From Treponema sp. (GTDB taxonomy: Bacteria; Spirochaetota; Spirochaetia; Treponematales; Breznakiellaceae): a DNA stretch of 13,951 bases. A program made the translations under genes and the position numbers. The notes beneath the pieces were generated by a model. It saw nothing but the letters and a program-made list of their open reading frames with translations, made no database searches and had not been told where the DNA came from. Position 1 is the stretch's first letter. Each line of letters begins with the position of its first letter. Of this stretch, positions 1 to 6,749 are shown in pieces. Location of the stretch: contig WQXE01000037.1 in assembly GCA_009784995.1 (NCBI GenBank), forward strand, positions 1 to 13,951, written 5' to 3'.

Positions 1-39
1 ACAGCTTTTGAATTGATAAAAGGAAATAATAATGAATAA
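1..39 (+). CDS. rnfG: probable C-terminal end of RnfG (partial)
   Basis: Frame 1 is open from the window edge to a TAA at 37-39 and reads TAFELIKGNNNE. The other two forward frames stop within the first 16 bases, so this is the only frame that can carry an upstream gene into the region. Its last 8 bases overlap the rnfE start at 32. In rnfCDGEAB operons the gene before rnfE is rnfG, the flavin-carrying periplasmic subunit. The identification is therefore by position; twelve residues are too few to show a domain. Confidence 0.45.
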   Translation, partial: TAFELIKGNNNE

Positions 40-712
40 AAAAATCTCTATTATTTATAACGGAATAATAAAAGAAAACGCTGTTTTTGTCCTTTTGCTT
101 GGTTTGTGTCCCGCTCTTGCGGTGTCTACCGATACTTTAGACGCGATAGGTATGGGGCTCGCGACTACCTTTGTTCTAGTTGGTTCAAATACGGCTATTT
201 CGTTATTACGCAAAAGTATCCCATTTAAGGTACGAATACCATGTTTTATCGTTCTTATCGCGGGTTTCACAACTATTATCAGATTATTGGTACAGGCATA
301 TATATATGATCTTTATACCGCGCTTGGAATATTCCTTCCACTCATCGCGGTTAATTGTATTGTATTTGCACGCGCTGAAATATTCGCGAGTAAAAATAAT
401 ATACTGGATTCTATAATTGACGCGGTCAGCGTAGGAATTGGATTTACGCTCGCTATGTTTCTTATTTCTTCATTACGAGAAATATTCGGTAACGGAACAT
501 GGTTTAGAATGGCATTGCCGTTTTTAAATGAGAATAAAATTGAAATCTTTATATTGGCGCCCGGTGGTTTTATAGTATTTGGGCTTTTAATCGCGATTAT
601 TAACAAAATTTCTAATGAAAAAGCTATAAAAAGAAAAAACTTTGGATGTGAACATTGCTCTTCTAAAGCGTCTTGCGCAAAAATTTCTTCAGCGAAGGAG
701 GAATGTAAATAA
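32..712 (+). CDS. rnfE: Rnf electron transport complex subunit RnfE
   Basis: A 226-residue multi-pass membrane protein of the RnfE/NqrD family, a core subunit of the ferredoxin:NAD oxidoreductase that pumps ions at the cytoplasmic membrane. The family half-site GLCPALAVS carries Cys26, and VNCIVFARAE carries Cys109. In this family these two cysteines, with the matching pair of RnfA/NqrE, are reported to hold a membrane-embedded [2Fe-2S] cluster. A GGA ribosome-binding site at 22-24 supports the ATG at 32. The stop codon overlaps the rnfA start by one base (TAATG), so the two are probably translationally coupled. The last 25 residues form a charged cytoplasmic tail with four cysteines (206, 209, 215, 225), longer than the minimal family form. 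Six or so hydrophobic segments are visible. Confidence 0.95.
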   Translation: MNKKISIIYNGIIKENAVFVLLLGLCPALAVSTDTLDAIGMGLATTFVLVGSNTAISLLRKSIPFKVRIPCFIVLIAGFTTIIRLLVQAYIYDLYTALGIFLPLIAVNCIVFARAEIFASKNNILDSIIDAVSVGIGFTLAMFLISSLREIFGNGTWFRMALPFLNENKIEIFILAPGGFIVFGLLIAIINKISNEKAIKRKNFGCEHCSSKASCAKISSAKEECK

Positions 713-1308
713 TGGATTATAGAATTCTAATTACTGTAATAATCAGCACAGTACTGGTTAATAATTATGTATTACAAAGATTTCTTGGCGTATGTCCATT
801 CCTGGGTGTTTCCAAGGAGCAAAAAAGCGCTATAGGTATGAGCGCCGCGGTAATATTTGTTATGCTCCTCGCGACTGCTGTAACATGGCCGATATATAAT
901 TTCTTCCTGGCAAAAAATGGACTTGGTTTTTTACAAATAATTGTTTTTATTCTGGTTATCGCGACACTTGTACAATTTGTTGAAATCGTATTAAGAAAAT
1001 TCATTCCATCATTATATAAAACGCTTGGTGTTTATTTACCGCTCATGACAACAAACTGCGCTATTTTCGCGGTAACAATGGTAAATATTGAAGAAGGTTA
1101 TAGCTATATCGTATCTATTATAAACGCGTTCGGTTCAGGTTTTGGATTTTTTCTTGCTATGGTTATTTTTTCCAGTATTCGTCAACATACAGAAAACGCG
1201 GATCCGCCGCAGGCTTTTAAAGGTTTACCTTTGATACTTATATCCGCGGCTATACTTTCATTTTCTTTTTATGGTTTTGCGGGCGTAGCGGAAAATCTGT
1301 TTCGTTAA
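712..1308 (+). CDS. rnfA: Rnf electron transport complex subunit RnfA
   Basis: A 198-residue membrane protein of the RnfA/NqrE family, homologous to RnfE but inserted in the opposite orientation. The signature NNYVLQRFLGVCPFLGVS includes Cys28, and TTNCAIFAV includes Cys116; these are the expected [2Fe-2S] ligands shared with RnfE. Length is typical for the family. A strong Shine-Dalgarno sequence (GGAGG) lies in the end of rnfE about 10 bases before the ATG, and the ATG overlaps the rnfE stop by one base. A 27-base gap follows before rnfB, holding a small hairpin with the rnfB ribosome-binding site. Confidence 0.95.
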   Translation: MDYRILITVIISTVLVNNYVLQRFLGVCPFLGVSKEQKSAIGMSAAVIFVMLLATAVTWPIYNFFLAKNGLGFLQIIVFILVIATLVQFVEIVLRKFIPSLYKTLGVYLPLMTTNCAIFAVTMVNIEEGYSYIVSIINAFGSGFGFFLAMVIFSSIRQHTENADPPQAFKGLPLILISAAILSFSFYGFAGVAENLFR

Positions 1309-1312
1309 CAGG

Positions 1313-1335
1313 ATATAAAAAAGGGGTTTTTATAT
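1313..1335 (+). promoter_or_regulatory. hairpin presenting the rnfB Shine-Dalgarno sequence in its loop
   Basis: Bases 1313-1321 (ATATAAAAA) and 1327-1335 (TTTTTATAT) form a perfect 9-bp all-A/U stem. The loop 1322-1326 is AGGGG, the only Shine-Dalgarno-like sequence before the rnfB ATG at 1336, which directly follows the stem. The pairing is seen in the sequence. A role in controlling rnfB translation is inference, and an all-A/U stem would be weak at growth temperature. Confidence 0.4.
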
Positions 1336-2124
1336 ATGAGCATGATAATTACTGCTGTTGTTTCTGTGACTACTATTGGCATTATTTGCGCGATTATTCT
1401 TAATGTAGCTTTTCAGCTAATGTATGTAAAAGTTGATGAACGTATCGCTAAACTAACAGAAATAATGCCAGGTGTTAATTGCGGCGCATGCGGATATCCG
1501 GGATGTTCAGCTTACGCTGAAGCGTTAATCAATGAAAATGTAGATACAAATCTTTGCACACCCGGCGGCTCCAGTGTTTTAAATAAAATCAGTTCAATAC
1601 TTGGTGTAGAAGCGTTAGCCATTGAACAAAAAATCGCGGTTATATCCTGCTGCAGCGATTTTAATACAAGGCAGAAAAAAATGGATTATATCGGTGTACA
1701 ATCATGTGAAGCCGCTAAAATGTTATACAGCGGAGATAACGCCTGCGCGTTTGGATGCCTCGGTTACGGTGATTGTAAATTACTCTGCCCAAGTAACGCT
1801 ATTTACATGGAAAACGGACTCGCTCATATTATTAAAGAGCTTTGTACAGGATGCGGTCTTTGTGTAAAAGTTTGTCCGAATAAATTAATTTCGATAGAAA
1901 ACGCGGATATAAAAGTAGTTGTTAGCTGCAAAAATATAGAAAAAGGCGCCGCCGCGAGAAAAAAATGTTCATGCTGCTGTATCGCCTGTACAAAATGCGT
2001 AAAAGAATGTTGTCAGGGAGCGATTGTTATCGAAGATAATCTCGCGAAGATCGATTACACAAAATGTGACGGCTGCGGAAAATGCGTGGAAGTCTGCGTA
2101 ACAAAATGTATACATAAATTATAA
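1336..2124 (+). CDS. rnfB: Rnf complex ferredoxin-type subunit RnfB
   Basis: A 262-residue iron-sulfur protein that passes electrons from ferredoxin into the Rnf complex. One N-terminal membrane anchor spans about residues 5-27. It is followed by the RnfB-type cluster motif NCGACGYPGC with Cys49, 52, 57 and a later Cys74. Downstream are ferredoxin-like motifs: Cys141/147/151, Cys170/173/176/180, Cys215/218/221/225 and Cys244/247/250/254. There are about 29 cysteines in all, enough for several [4Fe-4S] clusters. In the last two motifs the usual proline after the fourth cysteine is replaced (Cys226 and Val255). It appears to be the final gene of the rnf operon. It converges on the glycosyltransferase gene with no bases between the two stop codons and no visible intrinsic terminator. 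Confidence 0.95.
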   Translation: MSMIITAVVSVTTIGIICAIILNVAFQLMYVKVDERIAKLTEIMPGVNCGACGYPGCSAYAEALINENVDTNLCTPGGSSVLNKISSILGVEALAIEQKIAVISCCSDFNTRQKKMDYIGVQSCEAAKMLYSGDNACAFGCLGYGDCKLLCPSNAIYMENGLAHIIKELCTGCGLCVKVCPNKLISIENADIKVVVSCKNIEKGAAARKKCSCCCIACTKCVKECCQGAIVIEDNLAKIDYTKCDGCGKCVEVCVTKCIHKL

Positions 2125-3261
2125 TTATTTTGCGGCGGTTTCGTAGATTGTCTGCAAAGTACGCTCTACGCATTTTTCCCAGGTATATCCTTTTACTCTT
2201 TCAAGACCAAGCTGACGGCATTCATTGTAAATTTCTCTATCTGTACTAACCGTTACCATCCTGTCCGCCATATCTTCCGCGTTTAACGGATCAAAATAAA
2301 GAGCGGCATGATCCGCAGTTTCCGGAAGCGAAGCGGCGCGAGCGCAAATAACCGGAACTCCGCAAGCCATTGCTTCCAATACACCAGTGCCGAAACCTTC
2401 GTACATAGAAGGAATAACAACAAAGTCCGCGCCCGCGTAAAGCTCTGGTAAACTTTTTGGCGGAAAATGCCCTGTAAAGAAAATATCATTGCGCCAGGCG
2501 GAAGCGGACGCGGCTTCTTTTACAAGATTAGCGTTATTGTGATCTCCTCCCGCCAAAACAAGCCTGTGCGGAAATTTTGTTCTTTCTTTAAAAATACTAA
2601 AACCTTCGATAAGTTTAACATGGTTTTTAATTGGATGATCGATTCGTGATACGCAAAGCACATAAGGCCGTTTAAAACTAAACGGTTGTATTAAAAGCAC
2701 GCTTTCCTCGTTACGTTGTCGCGGATAAAAAGACGCGTGATCAATTCCATTTGGAATAACAACAATTCTATTTTCTTTTACATGCGCTCTTTCTACCAAC
2801 TCTTTTTTTACCCATTCGCTTACGGCGATAATTACATCCATGTGACGAAGCAAATTCGGTAAAACCATTCTTAATATTGCGCCAAGATGAACCCTTGTTT
2901 TACGGTTTCCCCAATAAGCCGCCATGTCATGAACTACGCCAATAGTCGGACAAGGCGATTTATACGGCAAGCACCTGTGAGCCGCGGGGAAAAAACAAGC
3001 GTCAAACTGCCGTGTGAGAGCGAACTTGGGGTATCTATATATATGCCATAATGAACTTGCGGTTCTTCCTTGAACCGAGCATTGCGGAATAAAATCGAAA
3101 TTCGGAGCTACTTCGCTGTAGGCGTACCTGTCATATTCCCAGCCGAAAAGTTCAAAAAGAGCTTCCTGTGATGGCGATATATATTTAAGAAACTGGGTTA
3201 CATACATTCCCACACCGGTCTTGCCGCCGTCGCAGGCAAAAGTATCCAGCCCTATTTTCAT
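2125..3261 (-). CDS. glycosyltransferase, GT4 family (GT-B fold)
   Basis: A 378-residue protein with the two-domain layout of GT4 retaining glycosyltransferases. The N-terminal half holds TGVGMYV near residue 15, an HD pair at 111-112 (IGVVHDM) and AVSEWVKKEL near 146. The C-terminal donor-binding domain begins at VLCVSRID (about 201) and carries the diagnostic E-x7-E motif in EGFGTGVLEAM (Glu288, Glu296). Such enzymes move a sugar from a nucleotide-sugar to a lipid or glycan in the cytoplasm. The acceptor cannot be told from sequence, and no other envelope-glycan genes lie nearby. There is no signal peptide or membrane span. GGAG lies 8 bases before the ATG, and the gene has its own promoter. 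It appears monocistronic. Confidence 0.85.
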   Translation of the reverse strand: MKIGLDTFACDGGKTGVGMYVTQFLKYISPSQEALFELFGWEYDRYAYSEVAPNFDFIPQCSVQGRTASSLWHIYRYPKFALTRQFDACFFPAAHRCLPYKSPCPTIGVVHDMAAYWGNRKTRVHLGAILRMVLPNLLRHMDVIIAVSEWVKKELVERAHVKENRIVVIPNGIDHASFYPRQRNEESVLLIQPFSFKRPYVLCVSRIDHPIKNHVKLIEGFSIFKERTKFPHRLVLAGGDHNNANLVKEAASASAWRNDIFFTGHFPPKSLPELYAGADFVVIPSMYEGFGTGVLEAMACGVPVICARAASLPETADHAALYFDPLNAEDMADRMVTVSTDREIYNECRQLGLERVKGYTWEKCVERTLQTIYETAAK

Positions 3262-3280
3262 ATTGAATTCTCCAGCCCCA

Positions 3281-3308
3281 ATTATACCAGCCTGCTTTAA
3301 ATTGTAAA
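3281..3308 (-). promoter_or_regulatory. sigma-70-type promoter for the glycosyltransferase gene
   Basis: On the minus strand, TTTACA (3308-3303) is followed by a 16-bp spacer and a perfect TATAAT (3286-3281) with an extended TGG just before it. Transcription should begin near 3274, giving a leader of only about 13 bases that still contains or abuts the GGAG at 3273-3270. It lies after the nrdR terminator, so the glycosyltransferase is probably transcribed independently of nrdR. Confidence 0.65.
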
Positions 3309-3317
3309 GCCTTAAAT

Positions 3318-3350
3318 AAAAAAAGGCCGCGCGGCACTCCGCGCGACCTT
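3318..3350 (-). terminator. intrinsic terminator downstream of nrdR
   Basis: On the minus strand, arm 3348-3339 (GGTCGCGCGG) pairs with 3334-3325 (CCGCGCGGCC) around a 4-base loop. This makes a 10-bp GC-rich stem with one G-U pair, extendable by two A-U pairs, followed by seven consecutive T residues (3324-3318). The plus strand has a C-A mismatch at the G-U position, so the structure is best formed in minus-strand RNA. It would end transcription from nrdR before the glycosyltransferase promoter. Confidence 0.85.
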
Positions 3351-3440
3351 GGGGATTCTATCCCCAGATACCGGTTTTTCCTTTTTAAAGAACCCCTGCC
3401 AAAACCGGTACGGCTTTTTAAGCACAGCTTTTCCAAAGCC
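3318..3440 (-). ncRNA. candidate structured RNA or nrdR 3' UTR (four consecutive hairpins)
   Basis: Between the nrdR stop and its terminator, the minus strand contains three further pairings. 3440-3435 pairs with 3417-3412 (GGCUUU/AAAGCC), with an inner AAGC/GCUU. 3410-3401 pairs with 3378-3369 (UACCGGUUUU/AAAACCGGUA), a perfect 10-bp stem, with a possible inner stem. 3366-3361 pairs with 3355-3350 (UGGGGA/UCCCCA). The terminator is the fourth hairpin. No known RNA family was recognised: SRP RNA and tmRNA motifs were looked for and are absent. No convincing separate promoter was seen, so processing from the nrdR transcript is as likely as independent synthesis. No credible protein is encoded here. 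Confidence 0.35.
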
Positions 3441-3456
3441 TAAAATACCTCAAGAC

Positions 3457-3921
3457 CTATATTTTTTCCACTCCCACTTTTTTTATTTCTTCAATGAACT
3501 CATCTAGATTATTAAAATGCTTATAAACTGAGGCGAAACGAATATATGCGACTTTGTCCAGTTCTCCAAGTTTTTCCAATAATAAATCTCCGATTACCGA
3601 AGTTGATATCTCACGGCTGCCTTTGCTTAAAATAGCCGTTTCATCTTCGATTTCGTTAACCAAATTTTCGATTTGCATCTGAGAAAACGGCCTTTTTTCA
3701 AGAGCTCGCGCTACACCGCGTTCAAGTTTTAAGCGGTCAAAAGGTTCTCGTCTACCGTCCTTTTTAACTACCATAAACTGTCTTTCATCGATCTTTTCGT
3801 AACTTGTAAACCTGTAACTACAGCTGATGCACTCTCTTCTGCGTCTTACAGCGTCTCCATTCGCTAAAGACCTGGATTCAATTACCTTGTCCTCTATTGT
3901 GCCGCAGTGGGGACATCTCAT
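3457..3921 (-). CDS. nrdR: transcriptional repressor NrdR
   Basis: A 154-residue protein of normal NrdR length. The N-terminal zinc ribbon has Cys3/Cys6 and Cys31/Cys34 and the basic stretch RRRRECISC. An ATP-cone domain fills about residues 49-139 (VVKKDGRREPFDRLKLERGV and the IRFASVYKHF end). NrdR senses ATP/dATP and represses ribonucleotide reductase genes through NrdR boxes. Two such boxes lie on its own promoter, so autorepression is likely. The region before the ATG has no strong Shine-Dalgarno sequence. No ribonucleotide reductase gene is in the window. The gene is divergent from the uracil-DNA glycosylase gene and followed by hairpins and a terminator. Confidence 0.97.
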   Translation of the reverse strand: MRCPHCGTIEDKVIESRSLANGDAVRRRRECISCSYRFTSYEKIDERQFMVVKKDGRREPFDRLKLERGVARALEKRPFSQMQIENLVNEIEDETAILSKGSREISTSVIGDLLLEKLGELDKVAYIRFASVYKHFNNLDEFIEEIKKVGVEKI

Positions 3922-3942
3922 ATAGCGTTACCGTTCGTCATA

Positions 3943-3972
3943 CTACTATATATAGTACACTATATATAGCGT
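3943..3972. promoter_or_regulatory. two tandem NrdR-box-like operators
   Basis: The palindromic core CTATATATAG occurs twice, at 3946-3955 and 3960-3969. With three flanking bases each, the 16-bp boxes are 3943-3958 and 3957-3972, matching the known NrdR-box pattern (ACAC-W-ATATAT-W-GTGT type). Centres are 14 bp apart, so the boxes overlap slightly. One covers the nrdR -10 element and the other lies in its -35/-10 spacer, an ideal position for repression by NrdR. Confidence 0.8.
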
Positions 3973-3981
3973 AGTTGTCAA
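3952..3981 (-). promoter_or_regulatory. nrdR promoter
   Basis: On the minus strand a perfect -35 TTGACA (3981-3976) is followed by an 18-bp spacer and TACTAT (3957-3952). Transcription should begin near 3945, leaving a leader of about 24 bases before the nrdR ATG at 3921. Both NrdR boxes overlap this promoter. Confidence 0.7.
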
Positions 3982-4012
3982 GCACCCCTACCATATTTTG
4001 TGTAGGTGCTTG
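3979..4012. repeat. 8-bp inverted repeat in the nrdR/uracil-DNA glycosylase divergent region
   Basis: CAAGCACC (3979-3986) and GGTGCTTG (4005-4012) are perfect inverted repeats 18 bases apart. The left arm overlaps the nrdR -35 element and the right arm lies just upstream of the -10 element for the next gene. It may be a second operator or a chance cruciform; nothing in the sequence shows which. Confidence 0.35.
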
Positions 4013-4022
4013 TCACCAATTA

Positions 4023-4031
4023 TGGTATAAT
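4023..4031 (+). promoter_or_regulatory. extended -10 promoter for the uracil-DNA glycosylase/priA operon
   Basis: TGG followed by a perfect TATAAT (4026-4031) makes an extended -10 element; no good -35 sits 16-18 bp upstream. Only five bases separate the hexamer from the ATG at 4037, so the predicted transcription start falls on or beside the start codon. No Shine-Dalgarno sequence could fit in the transcript. Confidence 0.55.
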
Positions 4032-4036
4032 TAGGT

Positions 4037-4711
4037 ATGGAAAATCAGGTTTTAGCTTCATTTCTCAATCTCGCTAATGATTTTATTTGTTCTGGATATA
4101 AAAGCAAACAACCTGATGATATTTTTATCCCTGTTGTTTCTGACGATACTATCGAACAAATCGCGCAGGAAATAAACGCTTGCAGAAATTGTCCGCTTGG
4201 TGATACAAGAACAAACGCCGCGCCTGGAGAAGGTGTTTTTAATCCTTTAGTTTTGGTAATCGGAGAAGCTCCCGGCGAAGATGAAGATAAACAAGGGCGG
4301 CCCTTTGTAGGTAAAGCGGGTCAGCTCCTTGATAAAATGCTCGGTTCTATCGAGCTTTCACGTACAACAAATTGTTTTATCGCGAATGTTATAAAATGCA
4401 GACCTCCTTTTAACCGTAACCCTAACATAGAAGAAACAGCCGCTTGCGCGAATTTTCTTGAAAGGCAAATTAATTTATTAAAACCAAAATTTATTTTGAT
4501 AGCGGGGAAAATCGCGGCTCACGCTTTATTAAAAAATACAGAACCAATAAACCAAATGCGCGGCAAAATTTATAAATTAACTTTTGGTGAAATAACATAT
4601 CCGGCTCTTGTAACATATCATCCCGCGGCAGTTTTACGCAGTGATGAATATAGAAGACCAACATGGGAAGATTTAAAACTTCTTCGTGAAAAACTGGCGG
4701 AATTAAATTAA
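4037..4711 (+). CDS. family-4 (type 4) uracil-DNA glycosylase
   Basis: A 224-residue base-excision repair enzyme that removes uracil from DNA. Four cysteines in the family-4 arrangement (Cys49, Cys52, Cys121, Cys137) should bind a [4Fe-4S] cluster. The catalytic/water-binding motif is GEAPGEDED (77-85), and the uracil-binding end motif is HPAAVLR (195-201). About 48 residues precede the first cluster cysteine, somewhat longer than usual, with no recognisable domain. No in-frame ATG lies between 4037 and that region, so this start is preferred although it seems to give a leaderless message. The gene is divergent from nrdR and starts a plus-strand operon; priA begins 18 bases after its stop. 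Confidence 0.93.
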   Translation: MENQVLASFLNLANDFICSGYKSKQPDDIFIPVVSDDTIEQIAQEINACRNCPLGDTRTNAAPGEGVFNPLVLVIGEAPGEDEDKQGRPFVGKAGQLLDKMLGSIELSRTTNCFIANVIKCRPPFNRNPNIEETAACANFLERQINLLKPKFILIAGKIAAHALLKNTEPINQMRGKIYKLTFGEITYPALVTYHPAAVLRSDEYRRPTWEDLKLLREKLAELN

Positions 4712-4729
4712 ATTTTTATCGGGGTTTTG

Positions 4730-6742
4730 ATGTCCGTTTATTTCGATTTAATTTTTGACATTCCTGTTTTAAATAATTCAAATGTTCATTCTTACACATA
4801 TCAGGTTGATGATAAAAACGAAGCGGCTGTTGGAAAGCGCGCGATGGTTCCTTTTGGCAGGAGGGATATTTTAGGGTATATTATAGCGGAACGTGAAAAT
4901 CCTCCGGACAGTATAAAAATTGAATCTATAAAAAAAATACGCCGTGTTGTAGATAAAGAACCGTTATTCGACACAAAGATTGTAGAAATCGCGCGCTGGA
5001 TGGCGGATTTTTATTTATGTAATATAGGTCAGGCGTTATCTATTATGATTCCTTCCGGAAGAAGAATGATTGTTCCGGAAATTCCGGAAAGCGATGAAGA
5101 AATAGAACCGTCTCTTTCAATTTCAGACGAACAATATAACGCTTTACATGAAATTACTTCATCTACCTCTTCTGATATGTTTTATCTTTATGGAATTACA
5201 GGTTCAGGTAAAACCGAAGTATTTCTTCGAGCCGCTCAACACATGTTAAATATTGGTAAATCTGTTATTTATTTGGTACCGGAAATTTCTTTAACACACC
5301 AAACAGCGCAAATGATCGGCAGACGGTTCGGCTCTCTAGCGGCGACATTACATTCTGGAATGAGTCCTTCTACTCGATTAGCGGAATGGGTAAGAATTCG
5401 CCGCGGAGAAGCGCCAATTGTAGTAGGACCCAGAAGCGCTGTATTCGCGCCTGTTGTGAATCTTGGATTAATAATAATCGACGAAGAACATGATGGTTCA
5501 TATAAATCGGGTAATACTCCGCGTTATCACGCGCGGCAGGTCGCGCTTCGCCGATGCAATTTGGAAGGATCTCCGCTTGTAATGGGAAGCGCTACTCCTT
5601 CAGCGGAAGCGTGGAAATTAATGTCAGAAGGCAGCATTAAACGCTTAGATTTAACGCGGCGTCTGTCTGGCGGTGTTATGCCTCAGATTAAAGCTGTAAG
5701 TCTCGCAAAAACACAAGGATGTTTAACAAAAGAATTAAAAGAAGAAATTCGCGTAACGGCGCAAATGGGAAAGCAGACAATTCTTTTTATGAACAGGCGG
5801 GGGTTCGCTCATTTTTATCATTGTCCGGATTGCGGATGGGAGCTAATTTGCAAACGCTGTTCTGTTTCTCTTACCTGGCATAAAAGCCGAGGCAGATGTA
5901 TTTGCCATTACTGCGGGTTTTCACAATCACCGCCGACTGTCTGCCCAAATTGCGGATGCCTTGAAGCGGGATACAGCGGTTTTGGCACAGAAATGATCGA
6001 AGAAGAAGTCAGGCGGATTTTTCCGGATTTGCAAATACGTAGAATCGATGCTGATACCGCGAATAAAAAAGCGACTGACGAGTTAGGTCAAATTGCCGAA
6101 AAAAGAAATCTGGAAGATACATTAGCGCTTTTTAAAAACGGTGTTATTGATATTCTTTTAGGAACACAAATGGTCGCTAAAGGATTAAATTTTCCGGGAG
6201 TGCGTCTTGTTGGTGTTGTTTTCGCTGACACAGGTCTTCATATGCCTGACTTTCGCGCGGCGGAAAGAACTTTTTCTTTAATCGTACAGGTCGCAGGACG
6301 CGCCGGACGTTATTTTCCTGACAGCAAGGTTATCGTGCAAACATTACGTTTGGACGATCCAGTAATTAGCCGTTCATGCGCGCTTGATGTATCAGGTTTT
6401 TTTGACGCGGAATTAAAACAGCGAAAAGCGCTTAATTTTCCCCCATATTCAAGAATTATACGTTTTACAATCCGCGCCAAAGATGTAAAAAGAGCGGATA
6501 CGGCTATTAAACAATTAGATTCGCTCATTAAACCGTTAATAATACAAGGTATTGATAAACTTGGACCTGCCGAATGTCCAATCGGAATTATTAATTTTAA
6601 TCATAGAAGGCAGATAATTTTACGCTGCTCTTCTATGGGACCAATTCATAAACTGGCAAAAGAGGTTTTATTTCGTTACGAAAAAGAAAAGGATGTTAAA
6701 ACATACCTGGAAGTTGATGTCGATCCTATAAGTATGTTATAA
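4730..6742 (+). CDS. priA: primosomal protein N' (replication restart helicase PriA)
   Basis: A 670-residue PriA, somewhat shorter than the E. coli form. The N-terminal 3'-DNA-binding domain is recognisable (about 1-105). The superfamily-2 helicase core has Walker A in GITGSGKTEV (about 155-164) and the DEEH box at 251-254. A zinc-binding insertion with eight cysteines in CxxC pairs spans about 365-408, and the core continues with LLGTQMVAKGLNFPGV and VAGRAGR. PriA reloads the replicative helicase at stalled forks. A TTG directly precedes the chosen ATG in frame; ATG 4730 is preferred because GGGG at 4721-4724 is five bases away. It lies 18 bases after the uracil-DNA glycosylase and 7 bases before the queH-tcdA fusion, indicating one transcript. 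Confidence 0.96.
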   Translation: MSVYFDLIFDIPVLNNSNVHSYTYQVDDKNEAAVGKRAMVPFGRRDILGYIIAERENPPDSIKIESIKKIRRVVDKEPLFDTKIVEIARWMADFYLCNIGQALSIMIPSGRRMIVPEIPESDEEIEPSLSISDEQYNALHEITSSTSSDMFYLYGITGSGKTEVFLRAAQHMLNIGKSVIYLVPEISLTHQTAQMIGRRFGSLAATLHSGMSPSTRLAEWVRIRRGEAPIVVGPRSAVFAPVVNLGLIIIDEEHDGSYKSGNTPRYHARQVALRRCNLEGSPLVMGSATPSAEAWKLMSEGSIKRLDLTRRLSGGVMPQIKAVSLAKTQGCLTKELKEEIRVTAQMGKQTILFMNRRGFAHFYHCPDCGWELICKRCSVSLTWHKSRGRCICHYCGFSQSPPTVCPNCGCLEAGYSGFGTEMIEEEVRRIFPDLQIRRIDADTANKKATDELGQIAEKRNLEDTLALFKNGVIDILLGTQMVAKGLNFPGVRLVGVVFADTGLHMPDFRAAERTFSLIVQVAGRAGRYFPDSKVIVQTLRLDDPVISRSCALDVSGFFDAELKQRKALNFPPYSRIIRFTIRAKDVKRADTAIKQLDSLIKPLIIQGIDKLGPAECPIGIINFNHRRQIILRCSSMGPIHKLAKEVLFRYEKEKDVKTYLEVDVDPISML

Positions 6743-6749
6743 ATAATTT

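Noticed and set aside
3185..3436. 83-codon reverse frame between nrdR and the glycosyltransferase
   Set aside because: It has a TTG start, reads through the terminator and into the glycosyltransferase in another frame, and has no recognisable domain; the hairpins explain the region better.
4727..4729. TTG start for priA one codon upstream
   Set aside because: The ATG at 4730 is directly adjacent, has better spacing from GGGG, and is the stronger start.
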